Below, one piece after another: positions 1 to 11,390 of a stretch of 64,000 bases of DNA. Under the pieces are notes generated by a model. That model did no database searches and had not been told where the DNA came from. It worked only from the letters and a program-made list of their open reading frames with translations. Position numbers and translations under genes: made by a program. The stretch is from Diphasiastrum complanatum (Eukaryota; Streptophyta; Lycopodiopsida; Lycopodiales; Lycopodiaceae), in assembly GCA_029204225.1 (NCBI GenBank), contig CM055097.1, positions 63,126,904 to 63,190,903 on the forward strand, read 5' to 3'. Each line of letters begins with the position of its first letter. Position 1 is the stretch's first letter.

Positions 1-658
1 TTGCCTTTACCTTTGTCTTTGACTTTTCCTTTTGTGAAGAAAGCCTCTTCACCTCCACCTTGCAAGGATGCACCATCAAGCTTTGATTGCAACCTATGTT
101 CTTCAGCCAATAAGATTTCTTGCAAGTCAACCACACTTAGCAAGACTCTTTGAATAGCAAAACTTTGCACAAGGTTAGCATGTTCATCTAGCAAACCATT
201 CAACATAACCTAGACTATTTCACCATCTTTTATGTTTTCATCAATACATGCTAGATCATCAGTTAAGGACTTAACCCTCAAGACAAATGCATGAGCACTT
301 TCACCCTCTCTTTGCCTACTAAAAAATATTCGCCTCCTTAGGGTCAATACCCTAGATGTGGACTTTGATTCAAAGAGCTTCTTCAAGGCATTCCATGCCT
401 CACTTGCACTTTGACTAGTACCAACTTCCTTGAGAAGTTCATTGGTAACATTCATTTTAATGATATGAAGAGACCTTTTGGCCTTCTTATCAAACCTTTG
501 TTGCTCTTGAACTATGGGTGGTCTCTCTTCAGTTCCTGCAACTATGTCCATAGTTCATTCAACTCAAGTAAGGATTCCATCCTCACTTTCCAGGTAGAGT
601 AGTTTGATGAACTCAACCTATCATTAGTTTCTAACATGATCCCACCATTGGAAGCCAT
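1..658 (-). pseudogene. Cop1 gag, copia type (frameshifted, cut by window edge)
   Basis: Gag of a Ty1/copia retrotransposon, which would form the virus-like particle. The start is the ATG at 658; the reading frame runs through LSSSNYSTWKVRMESLL, the usual N-terminal gag signature, then shifts frame near 551, where LW and DIVAGTE fall in different frames. The next open stretch (551-210) carries the UBN2-type gag core with SEAWNALKKLFESKS and RREGESAHAFVLRVKSL-like residues. The lysine-rich stretch at 1-60 would lead toward the zinc knuckle, which lies off the window. A leader, primer site and LTR follow upstream in the right order at 659-2433. One frameshift and a stop at the end of 210-551 mark it as dead. 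Family assignment is firm. Confidence 0.85.
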
Positions 659-1805
659 GAATATAGTGATTCTTCAACTTTTAGGCTCTATCCTAATGCA
701 CCTAGCACTCACTTTCCTTTCAACAAATGATGAATAAGGAGACCTCAGGAGATCCAGGACCCTAAGACACTTCTATCTTGAACCTGGCTGGTTTTCAAGC
801 ATAGAAAGGAAGATTGAAAACACATGCAACACTTTGAACACACTAAGAATGGATTACAAACTCAAACCAACCTGAACACACTCTTGCTTAAGCTCTCAAA
901 CTTTCCAGCAAGTGACCAAATCAATTTATGGTGTGAAGAGTTACTTGCATTCTTAGAAAATACAAAAGACTAGGCTGCCAAGAATACTTAGAATTGAACA
1001 AACTTGATCAACATATGATCAACACACTAAGATATTGATTCAACCTGTAAAACCACATGTAAAACACACTTCTAAAAGTTTATAAACTCCAGCAAGTGAT
1101 AGATACAAGCTTTAGAGGTGAATGAAAGAGCACACTTAGTGAATCACAAGACTAGCTTCACTAGCTTGTCAAATCTTGGTGTTTAGATGTAGAATTAAGA
1201 TCACTTCACATGAGAATGTTCCTCAACCTGTTAAGAACCTGAAAACACATTTACATAATGGTTAGAACCTTCCAGAAAATGCTCCAATCAAATTACATTA
1301 GGAGAGTTACTTACATGCTCAACAAAGTACACCAAAATTTATGCAAAAGATTGTTGACAATCTGTTCATCCAAAAGGGGATCTTTCATCCAAGTGGGAGC
1401 TTTGCTCAGCCTTTTGGAGAAATACAAAATCACTCAAAGAGTATTTGTCATCCACTTAAGGAGAAGGTTCATACACTTAAGGAGAGTGTTCATCCACAAA
1501 GGAGAGTGTTTATCCACAAAAGTGGAGATTGTCAACAATACATTGAACAGAACATTGTTAGTATTAAATATGCACAAGCCTCACAATCAACAAATGATTA
1601 GGTGTTATGATCCAATCCAAAATAGCTTCTTCTCAGCCTCTGATCGTCAATAGACCTGAAATATGCTTTTGATCCACAAGTTCAACTCACAAAACAAAGG
1701 TTAGTAAGATTTGATCAATAACGCAATGCATAATCATGCTAGAACTTGATTAAACATCCAAATATCACCATAAATGGAAACCTTACTAAAAATAACAGCC
1801 AACTA
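659..1805 (-). other. Cop1 untranslated leader
   Basis: About 1.15 kb between the primer site and gag with no convincing coding frame; the small open frames here are not transposon proteins. Seen on the + strand, 1448-1525 holds about four imperfect copies of a roughly 20-base unit (CATCCACTTAAGGAGAGTG-like). Long leaders are common in plant copia elements; the function of the repeats is unknown. Confidence 0.55.
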
Positions 1806-1817
1806 GCTCTGATACCA
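1806..1817 (-). other. Cop1 primer binding site
   Basis: On the minus strand this reads TGGTATCAGAGC, the standard plant copia site pairing with the 3' end of initiator methionine tRNA. It touches the LTR end at 1818 and so fixes that boundary and the element's orientation. Confidence 0.9.
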
Positions 1818-2433
1818 TGTGAAAAAAGTGGATCTTGAATGGATCCAAACTCCCAAAATACTTGGCTAAGATCTTTGCATGCTACCTTTGATACACATGA
1901 ACTTGACAAAGCATTCAAGAGACAAAAGAAACTATTAAAAGGTACTGATGGCAGCCGGAAACAACAGCATACCAGCCCTACAACAATAGCCTACCACTTT
2001 TGGAAACCTCTTAAGATCATACACAAAAGCTTGAAGACAATACACAAAGCAATGCTCTCAATGGAGGAAGAAACTGTGACAATGATCTATTGATCTCTCT
2101 CAACAATACAATAAGTTTCTCCAACCTGTTCTCCACGAATTTCAGCCTAATATAGGTGAGAGAGATGACTCTCTCTCCTCTCTCTAGAACTTAGGACCCA
2201 AATTTAGGGCACCAGTAGCCTAAAATAGCCAATTTTGGCCTATATGTCCAAATAACATGATTTTGGTGTCATTTTGAATGTCCTGAAGTTTAAGACTTCT
2301 TCAACATGAAATATATACTAAAATAAAAGTATCTAGGCCTCTTTCACACGTGTGAAATATTAGATCCAAAACTATGTACAAAAATTGCCAATTTAGGCCT
2401 CAAACTAGCTAGGAAATGTTGACAATTTTCACA
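1818..2433 (-). mobile_element. Cop1 5' LTR
   Basis: A 616-base LTR with inverted ends TGTGAAAA and TTTTCACA. One end abuts the primer site and the other abuts the broken RNase H frame of Cop2, so both limits are well supported. The partner 3' LTR must lie left of the window, so the target duplication (TGTCA expected at 2434-2438) cannot be checked. It holds a CT-rich stretch near 2160-2190. Confidence 0.85.
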
Positions 2434-2960
2434 TGTCATGTGTTTGACAGTACGTTAAGCTCACCTCTATGTCAAGAATCTTGCCCCTGACATAGTGATA
2501 TCGGATCTCAATGTGCTTCCTAGAGTGAAATCTAGGGTTGGCCGATAAGGCAATTGCACTCTGATTATCACATAATATGATTGTCAGGGTTTACTAGTTC
2601 AAACTAATGTTTGCTAGTAAATTCCTCAACCAAAAGGCCTCTTTAATAGATTGAGAAGCAGCAATGTACTCTGCTTATGTAGATGAAAGAGCAATAGAGG
2701 TTTGCTTACGACTGTTCCAAGATATAGGACTGCCATTGAAGAAGAATGTAATCCAGATGTGACTTTATGATTATCTACATCTCCTCCCCAGCTTGCATCT
2801 GAAAATCCACTGAGCCGATGAAGATTGTCGTTATTGACTTCTCCATAGTAGATGCACTGGTCCATTGTAGCTCGAATGTATCTCATGACTCTTGTAAGAG
2901 CCTTCCAATGAGTAATGCCATGATTGGTCGAGTGAGCTAATTGCAAAAGCTATATCAGGC
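2434..2960 (-). pseudogene. Cop2 RNase H, copia type
   Basis: C-terminal RNase H domain of a copia polyprotein. Visible motifs are LSGFSDASWGGD (the aspartate-bearing strand) and, further on, FHSRKHIEIRYHYVRGKILD, the conserved C-terminal block. Several stops and at least one frameshift break the frame. The coding sequence is cut after the residues HDM, exactly where the Cop1 LTR begins, so Cop1 inserted into an already present Cop2. The remaining C-terminus (expected to run IADIFTKPL-like) and the 3' LTR should lie beyond Cop1, outside the window. Confidence 0.85.
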
Positions 2961-3760
2961 CTTGTGTAGACCATTGCATACATGAGAGATCCAAGTATCG
3001 GTGGATAAGAATATTCTCTCATTTGCTCCTCTTTCTGCTTGGTCTGAGGACATTGGTCCTTTGACAATCACAGGACTGGATCCATCGGTGAGTGAGCAAA
3101 TTTACAATTAATCAGATTATATCTGATAAGAACATTGTGAAAATACCTTTGCTGAGTAATAAATATCAGCCGTCTTGCTCTATCTCTGTGGATTTGAATG
3201 TCCAAACAGAAGTGAACTCACCAAGATCAATCATGTCAAACTCAGAAGCAACATTTGTTTAGCATACTTCACCAGATTGGTATAGTTGCTAAAAAGCAAT
3301 GTATCATCTACATACAAGGTGATAATTATAAAGGATTGCTGCACTGACTTGAAGTAGACGTTATTGTCATCTACGCTGGGTTGAAAACATTGTCCGATGA
3401 AGAATGTATGGATCCTCTGGAACCAAGCTTTGGCTGATTACTTCAAGCCATAAAGTGCCTTGTGGAATTTGCAGAAATGATGAATCATACCTTCATGAAT
3501 GTATCCTTCAGGCTGTAGCATGTAGATGTCTTCTTCAATAACTCCATTCAGATAAGTTGTCTATACATTGAGTTGATGTACTTCAAGGTCGGCTGCTACA
3601 ACATATGATAGGAGGGTTCGGATTGATGAGTGCTTGGCTATTAGATTGAAAATCTCATTGTAGTCAATGTTGGGGATCTGAACAAATCCTCGTGCTACAC
3701 ACTCAGCTTGATCTTCTTGGAGGAAGTATCGGCTGATGATTCAATCCTCGGATTTGTAGT
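2961..3760 (-). pseudogene. Cop2 reverse transcriptase, copia type
   Basis: Degenerate copia reverse transcriptase. On the minus strand around 3290-3325 it reads FIIITLYVDDTLLFS, with the catalytic YVDD intact, and around 3430-3480 the KFHKALYGLK-type block can be traced. The part near the RNase H junction carries PPILGSLMYAMVYTRPDIAFA. Frames are repeatedly broken, so no long open frame remains. The residues around YVDD are nearly the same as in Cop7 (34090-34135), so the two probably belong to one family. It would copy element RNA into DNA in an intact element. Confidence 0.8.
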
Positions 3761-4245
3761 TGCTGAGTGACAATACCATATTCGTCTAACTCACTATCGT
3801 GTTTCAGATCAACTATGGGCATGCTTGAGCCAGTGGATCGAATAATCATGTCAATGGAAGGCATTGAAGGTTCACATGGAATGATGCCTTAGCCTTTAAA
3901 GTCGATGAACTGATCCACGATAAAAACTGTATCCCTACCAAATAAGATATGTTGGGTATCGGGGTCGTACAGCTTGTAAGTGTTGTCAGATGAAGTGTAT
4001 CCGATAAATATTGTCTTGAGACCCTGGAAGTAAAACTTCTTGTCTCTTTTGGGATCTGCACATAGGTGATGCATCCGAATACTCAAAGGTTTTTCCATGA
4101 AGGCTTTGAGCCTGTCCACACCTCATGGGGTGTTCTGCCTGAGAGGGCCTTGGTCGAACATTTGTTTTGGATGTAAGCTGCAATGGAAACAGCTTCAGCC
4201 CATAAGCTCTTTGGCAAGGATGAGTGTATAGGGCATGAGAGTCAA
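3761..4245 (-). pseudogene. Cop2 integrase C-terminal half
   Basis: C-terminal part of a copia integrase. The 3889-4119 frame holds KTIFIGYTSSDNTYKLYDPD, the SH3-like block that follows the catalytic core. Upstream, at 4120-4245, the frame-shifted remnant still shows the tail of the core (LAKEL, TSKTNVRPRPSQAEHPMRCG-like). The catalytic aspartates and the protease are missing altogether: the sequence passes directly into gag at about 4245. This is an internal deletion rather than point decay. Confidence 0.8.
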
Positions 4246-4811
4246 CAATTGAGGAACTGGAGGATTTGTTCCTTTGAGAGTCTTCTTGCAACAACATTGC
4301 AATGACTCTTGAAAGAGCTATTGTATGAGCTTGGCAAGCTTGATAGCAGTGTCAGTATTGCGTCTTGATTGTCGATGACAGATTCGATAATGGCCATTTG
4401 CTTCAATAGATTCTTGAACTGGTTGATGTGATTCTGCAAGGAATCACCATTTGCCATATTGAGGGAGTAAAATTTCTTCCTGTGATATATCTTGGAAGCT
4501 ATATCTCGCACTTCATATAATGTGCTCAAGATGTCCCAGACTTCCTTGGATGTCTGAGCTTCAAACACATGGCCAATTTGCATGTCCGAGATGTTGAGGA
4601 TGATCAATGCAAATGCTTTTCCATCCTTCAGCTTCCATCAGGAGATTGTTGCGTCGTCAGCTTCGGGTCTTGCCTCTTCACCTGTAATGACGTCATACAC
4701 TTCCTTAGTCATACACTTCATTAGCACAATTCTCATCTTTAATTTTCACAGATGGTGATTGGATCCATCAAGCTTGTCTGTGATACAACTACCTTTCCCT
4801 TGGGAATCCAT
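4246..4811 (-). pseudogene. Cop2 gag, copia type
   Basis: Copia gag starting at the ATG at 4811 (MDSQGKG..., then ITDKLDGSNHHL). The 4242-4607 frame carries the UBN2 core: QTSKEVWDILSTLYEV, then NMANGDSLQNHINQFKNLL and LLSSLPSSY, the diagnostic end of this domain. A stop lies at about 4747 in the N-terminal part. No zinc knuckle is present, because the deletion that joins gag to integrase removed it. Identification is firm; the gene is dead. Confidence 0.85.
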
Positions 4812-5032
4812 GTGGAAGATTAGTCTAGGTTATAGTAGTAACTATCAATGACTTAAGTATGAAAATCTAGTATTGAATCTCAAAACAAGAAACAATTATC
4901 CTATCAGCTAGTAGGATCAGATTCTGTGGAAAGCTTATCAGGCTATAGAAATAGCTCTAACATAAAATTGCTTAAGAGATCAGATGAACTCTAATATTAA
5001 AACTCTAAATAATTAGAAAATAGTAACCTCAA

Positions 5033-5044
5033 GCTCTGTTACCA
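5033..5044 (-). other. Cop2 primer binding site (variant)
   Basis: Minus strand reads TGGTAACAGAGC, one base different from the usual initiator-Met site. It sits directly beside an LTR-like start TGTTGGGAAATGC at 5045 and about 220 bases upstream of the gag ATG. Confidence 0.8.
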
Positions 5045-5345
5045 TGTTGGGAAATGCTAGAGCAATTTCCCTCGATGCGTACACTAATGGTTAACAGTAG
5101 GCGAACACAATAATAGAGTTAAGTTTAGAACTAAGTGTGCGGTGATAGCAGAAGCAAGAGCAAACTATCAGACAAAGCAATCAGAAGGTCAGACTGAGAG
5201 CGGAAAGCATTGCAAATACTGACAAAACTTGAACCTAGAACTAGAAAACACTTTATTCAGACTCATTGTAATGAAATACAAGTCAATGATGCAAATGAGC
5301 ACAAGACAATAATGGGCAAAATCGTGTGCTTACAAAACTAACTAC
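5045..5345 (-). mobile_element. Cop2 5' LTR (outer end not located)
   Basis: The inner end at 5045 (TGTTGGGAAATG) is fixed by the adjoining primer site. I did not find the matching ...CCCAACA end, so the right-hand limit is a guess and the LTR may be truncated or extend to about 5.8 kb. Confidence 0.5.
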
Positions 5346-6491
<1,146 letters not shown>

Positions 6492-6492
6492 A

Positions 6493-6510
6493 TGGCGTCG
6501 TTGTTGGCGA
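6493..6510 (+). other. Gyp1 primer binding site
   Basis: TGGCGTCGTTGTTGGCGA, a decayed form of the TGGCGCCGTTGCCGGGGA site typical of plant Tat/Athila-like gypsy elements. Confidence 0.75.
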
Positions 6511-6810
6511 CAATTACTACTAACTAGTTTGGTTGTTCTTTAATTGTTTCTAGTCATTTTTAGTGTGTTAGAAGTGGTTTTGGATAGTTTAGAGAGGATT
6601 TTTCTTGTTTTTTGTTTTTTGATATCTTGAAACTAGTGGAGGAGGGGTTTGGAGGTAGATGAGACCTGAGAGAGCATTTAAGGGCTTGATACATCAGCAT
6701 CTAAGCAAAAAAAAAAACTAACAAAAAAAACCATAAAATCAGCATTTTTAAAGGGAAAAGCCTAGAAAAAAATACCATCAGACCTTGATTTCTCACAAAC
6801 CACTAGAAAC
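6511..6810 (+). other. Gyp1 leader, first part
   Basis: Matches the Gyp2 leader at 10037-10320 by eye: both share the AGTGTATTTAG/AGTGTGTTAG stretch, the GGAGGAG purine run and TTTAAGGGCTTGA. It is interrupted at 6811 by an LTR-like insertion and resumes at 7481. Confidence 0.65.
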
Positions 6811-7480
6811 TGTGAGAAATTGTCTAGTTCAAGATTTTTCATGTTGAGTTTGTTTGGCAATTTTGAGGCCAATATGCATTTCGAACTTACAGATAGACTT
6901 TACAAAGTTAATAAGGCCTAAGAATAGTTGATTTACTATTTTTGAAAACTTAGGCAAGTTGATAAGGTCGAATTTGGACCTACTCTAATTGGTTAGAAGA
7001 GGTACATTGAATCTAGTCAAGTTATCTAGCTATATAGAGAAGATTCTAAAAATTTCCATAAGTTGATAAGCTTGTGTAAGAGCATCCAAATAGGGCAAGG
7101 GGATGTTATAAATAGGCATACAAGTGGGTCAGAAATTTATCTCTCTCCTTCTCTCATTCATTTTTATGAAAGATGTCTCTTTGGGTTTCTACATCCATTT
7201 TTGCATCTTGGTGGTGATATCGTGGATTCTTGTGATAGAATGCTATTTTTCTTATATGTAAGAGTTCCCATGTGTGAGTACTATTGTAGTATGACCATTG
7301 TATGGACAATAATAGTAAATTACCATACATAAGTGATTTTGACAAGTTATTATTCAGTTTTCATCTTCTATGTGTAGTTGATGCTTGATTTCTACATTTG
7401 TAATGATGCTAGATGTGCTCTCCTACTAAGCCAAACATCAAAGGGCATAATTAGGTCTTTGTGATCTGGTTTTCTTCACA
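6811..7480 (+). mobile_element. Solo copia LTR candidate in Gyp1 leader
   Basis: A 670-base segment starting TGTGAGAA and ending TTCTTCACA inside the Gyp1 leader. Its last 100 bases resemble the end of the Cop5 LTR (both have a TTTCTACATT-like block, then AACATCAAAGG/AAAGATCAAAGG, then TTCTTCACA). No internal domain or second LTR flanks it, which fits recombination to a solo LTR. The flanking pentamers GAAAC and AAGGC do not match as a target duplication, which weakens the case. The open frames at 7063-7345 are not recognised. Confidence 0.55.
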
Positions 7481-8130
7481 AAGGCTATAATTTGCATGAC
7501 TAGCAATAGCCTGAGGACACAGTCCTAGCACTACACAGAAGCTTGTGAGAGTTACTTCCCAACAAATTTGTAGAAAAGTGAAAAATACCAAAAAAAATAA
7601 AAAAACACTTGAAAAATCAAAAAATTACAAAATTGCTCAGTAATCTTTGCCACTCCTGTGGAAGCTAGATCTCTTTGAGACAAGCTTACATACGAGTATG
7701 CGAGAGTTCCCAAGCAGTTTAAGAGGCCCTGCGAGAGTTTCAAAAATCCATAAAGAGCTAATTCTACCCAAAAACCTCGCAAACCCCATAATGTGGAGTT
7801 TTTGTTGCAACTAACCTTCGCCACTCCTACTACAGCTTCCTCATGATGAGATTAGCTTATAGACAAGTCTACAAGAGTTCACCTTGTTCCATTAAACAAT
7901 AAGGAAGTTCCCAAGCGCAAACAAAACTAAAAAATCCCAGAATATGTGAACTCTAGCATAAGTAACCTTTGCAACGTGGTCCACTAAGTTCAGAAGGTCA
8001 TTTCTCATCTGAAACCAAGTCTACTAGAGTTAAAATGAGGTATTGATGAATTTGTAAGAAAAAGTGATAAAAAACTATTGTAGGTATTTCTTGTACATAA
8101 ATAAACAAGTGGATCACACCACTTAAAATA
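7481..8130 (+). other. Gyp1 leader, second part, with repeated motif
   Basis: Continues the gypsy leader after the inserted LTR. It carries repeated AACCTTYGC motifs (7814, 7960 and a decayed one at 7641) and GAGAGTTACTTCCCAAC at about 7547, the same parts as in the Gyp2 leader. No coding sequence is visible. Confidence 0.6.
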
Positions 8131-8138
8131 TTGTTGGC

Positions 8139-8300
8139 CAAGCCTTACCTAGTGGGCCTCGCCACAATACATTGTACAATCAGAATAATAAGTGCGAGGG
8201 CCTTGGCATCCTGCATGTGTAAGCCCAACCCAATAGTGCCAAAGACCTGTATTAGAAAGCCAAAATGGTATCATTATGACACTTTTAATTAATTCCATCA
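8139..8300 (+). repeat. Repeat R, copy 1
   Basis: Begins TGTTGGCC and contains GGCATCCTGCATGTGTAAGC followed by CCAACCCAAT. The same block occurs at 50629-50720 after another TGTTGG start. It could be the start of an LTR of an unknown family; no other part is visible. Confidence 0.45.
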
Positions 8301-8340
8301 TATTTTCACAAAAAATCATTGATTGAATTTAACCAAAATC

Positions 8341-8640
8341 TCAACTGTCAAATACAAACAAAAGAATGTCAAGTAGATCCAAGATGATTGGGCCATAAAG
8401 ATTTGTCGAGGTAAATGGTTTTGTCTTCCAAGTTGGGAGTATTTATATATGAAATTTTTTCAAATGTTTCTAGCTTCTTGTAGCACTCACTTGCAAAGTG
8501 TCCTTTGATGCCACAATAGAAGCACTTGAGCTTTGATCTATCTTTCTTTTTGCCACTTGAAGAAGCATCCACTTGATCTTGCCCTTTAGACCACTTACTT
8601 TTGGTTTTGCCCTTTACACTTCCTAAGATTGAAACACACT
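8341..8640 (-). pseudogene. Cop3 gag C-terminus with zinc knuckle
   Basis: Fragment of a copia gag. The frame at 8369-8572 carries CFYCGIKGHFASEC, a full CCHC zinc knuckle that in an intact gag binds element RNA, preceded by a basic KKKDRSKLK stretch. Upstream, at 8573-8640, the basic GSVKGKTKSKWSKGQDQVD residues fit the usual linker. The UBN2 core that should lie between this point and the primer site at 8998 has been deleted: only about 350 non-coding bases remain. No protease, integrase or polymerase follows to the left. Confidence 0.8.
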
Positions 8641-8997
8641 CAAATGAAGTCTAGCAACCTCACTATCTAGAGATCCAATCAAAATTAGGATTTTGACAAT
8701 ATCACAAAAAAATTCCAAATCTACATGCAAATGTTGAAATTTTGATTATGCAATCTAATAGCCACTACTAAGGCTGATCTAATGATCCAAAAATCGGCCA
8801 TGTCTAGTATGTGAAATCAAAAATCGGAATCGATCAAGTTTATAAACCTATATAGGGATTTGGTCTACAAAAGATCGAATCTACAAAAGTAAAAAAACTC
8901 GATTTTGGTGTAGAATTCCCTCTAGCATGCTCTAGCCTTGATATCTTCACCATATCATTGATGTATCCAATTTCCTCCTTCATAATCTGAAACACAA

Positions 8998-9009
8998 GCT
9001 TTGATACCA
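8998..9009 (-). other. Cop3 primer binding site
   Basis: Minus strand reads TGGTATCAAAGC, one base off the initiator-Met consensus, directly beside the LTR at 9010. Confidence 0.85.
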
Positions 9010-9650
9010 TGTGAAAGTTTTCAGATCATTAAGATCCAATCACTTGAAAGATCTTTGGTTAGAAAGAGAAATACACTACCAATCTCACCAATGTAGAAAA
9101 ATCAGCATCTACACAAAAAATGAGATGCAAACACTAATAGAACTTGATCAAACTTGAATGAAATGATAAAGTACTATTGTTGTCTGTACAAAACCATCAA
9201 GCTACTGTATTTCACACGTGTGGATCCAAAAATAACAATTATAGATCATTCTACACATAAAATTGCATGCAATCACAAGTATAGTGCACAATGGATAGTA
9301 GAACCCAAGAGGACCATGTATAAGTATGAAATGAGATAGAGAAGAGAGAAGATCACTCTCTCCATGAGTTACATCCTTTTATAGCAGGTCCAAACCTTAT
9401 TTGGCCACTTGGCTTTCCCTCCAAAAATGCTAACCCTACCATTTTTGGGTCTAGATTCAAAGTACCCAACATTCAAATTTGAATCTACTCAAACTCGCCT
9501 TCTAACTTTCTCACACTTTCAAAAAGTGTTTATTCAAATGACATTTAGACTAATGAACTTTGAAAAGGCTAGGTCTAAAACCAAAGCTGGCCTCAATATG
9601 CCAAATATGAAAATATAGCAAATATGATCAAACTAGTTGAATCTTTCACA
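9010..9650 (-). mobile_element. Cop3 5' LTR
   Basis: A 641-base LTR with inverted ends TGTGAAAG and CTTTCACA, placed by the adjoining primer site. Its ends resemble those of the Cop1 and Cop5 LTRs, so the three may be related families. The matching 3' LTR was not found to the left. Confidence 0.85.
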
Positions 9651-10017
9651 AAAACTCTACCAAATTGGAGAGCAAGCATCCTCATGTGCTAATCACTCTT
9701 GCTATTGATTTTTGTTGTGTTGCTTATTGTTTACATTTCTATTGTTATTGTTTTAATAGTTATGGCTTTTTCATTAGTATGCATATTGAGCACATGAGCT
9801 AACCTCCATCTCATCTCTTTTATCTCTTTCTTTCACCTACTACCTTGATGAATGCTTCTGTTTAGTGTTAGTGAAAGTAGAGTTAAGTTGGGGTAGAGTT
9901 AGAATAAGTGTACAAAGCACCTAAACTAGCAACTAAGCATAATTAAGAACCTATCCAAGTGCTCTAGCCCTTTTGACAGGTGGAGGGCTACTCACCATCG
10001 GATCTACACATCCTACA
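9651..10017 (+). mobile_element. Gyp2 5' LTR (start uncertain)
   Basis: Ends ATCCTACA just before a gypsy primer site. The last 120 bases match the Gyp1 and Gyp3 LTR ends (CTAGCCCTTTTGACAGGTGG, then GGGCTACT). The left limit is not visible; the Cop3 LTR ends at 9650 and may have inserted into it. Confidence 0.65.
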
Positions 10018-10018
10018 G

Positions 10019-10036
10019 TGGTGTCGTTGTCGGGGA
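10019..10036 (+). other. Gyp2 primer binding site
   Basis: TGGTGTCGTTGTCGGGGA, two bases off the Tat/Athila-type consensus. It is one base away from the LTR end. Confidence 0.8.
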
Positions 10037-11390
10037 TAGGCTATCTCTAACTACTTCTAGTTGTCTTTATAGTTGTTTTGTCATTTGTAGTGTATTTAGG
10101 TGGATTTGGGGGTAGTTTAGACTTGTTTTGCTTGTTTTCTTGTGAGTGGATTGTTAGTAGCTAGCGGAGGAGTTGTGGAAGGGTAGTGGAGATCCAAAAC
10201 AGCCTTTAAGGGCTTGACAACCCATCACAAACATCAAAAACACCAAAAAAACACTCAAATATACTTTTGGCGGGAAAAAGAGAGCCAAAATTTCATCAAA
10301 TTTTGATTTCTCCAAAACTAGCAAGAAGTAACCTTTGCGTGACTGGTAGTAGCTCCAAGACATAGTTCTAGACCTGCATAGAAGCATGAGAGTTACTTCC
10401 CAACAGATTTTAAAAAATCAGAGAAAAATCCAAAAAATTAAAAAATCCTCTATAAAAATTAAAAAAAACTTCAAAACTACAAACTAACATTTGTAGAGCC
10501 TCCTCAAGCTTGCATTTCCTTGTAAAAAGCACATAGAACAGTCTGCGAGAGTTATTTCTCAAAATTACTCCCTCGAGAGTTCCCAAGGTCCAAAAAGATG
10601 AAAAACAAAGGAAGAACCCTCACAGACACCCTCGCAGACAATAATATTTTAGTTTTTTTTGTGGGAAGTAACCTTTGCAGAGAAGTTTGAAACTCCATCT
10701 CACTGAGATAGGTATACAGAAGAGCCTATGAGAATTAGTTTTAATCCAATAAGCTGAAAAGTGGATTTAATGCTTGAAATTGAGAAAAAGTAGCAAATGT
10801 AGAAAACTCTCGCAAAAGTAACCTTTACAAATCACTCCATTGTTTTTAGAATGTCATTTTCTATCAGTGATGAAGTCTACGAGAGTTAGTTTGAGATATT
10901 AAGTGATCTGCAAGCCAAAAAGTGGTTTTGAACCCTCGTAGACATCAATAACTTTTATATCTTTGAGAAAAAATTCTCACCACTTTATACAGAGTCAGAT
11001 CCACATCAAATCTAGCTTTTGTAAAGCCTGCAAGAGTTAGTTCTCAATAGATCTTGAGAAAACATATTTTTTTACTACAAAAAGTGAAAGAACTCTTGCA
11101 CAACCAATCCTTGCACTGAGTAACTTTTGCAGATAGAATCAATATCAAGATCTAACTCAGATCCAGGTACTGTGAAAATCTCAGACCAATCAAAACAAGG
11201 AGTAAAAAGCTATCAAGAAAAAATCATCAAAAAGAGGCTAAAATCACACTGTTAGCTATTGAAACTGATCAAGTCCTCATAGATCCAGACTTTTGTTCAC
11301 ACATCTATCAAGATCTAGCTACCCTGGACTTCTCTGATGAATAAATCTAAGATTCGGATGATTAGTAACTACCAGAGCAGAAAATCAAGC
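10037..11390 (+). other. Gyp2 leader with repeated motif
   Basis: About 1.35 kb without coding sequence between the primer site and gag. It carries repeated copies of a GTAACCTTTGC(A/G) motif (near 10327, 10672, 10818 and 11119), each usually near GAGAGTTA and CTCGCAGA-type words. The gypsy leaders of Gyp1 and Gyp7 have the same feature. Confidence 0.6.
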
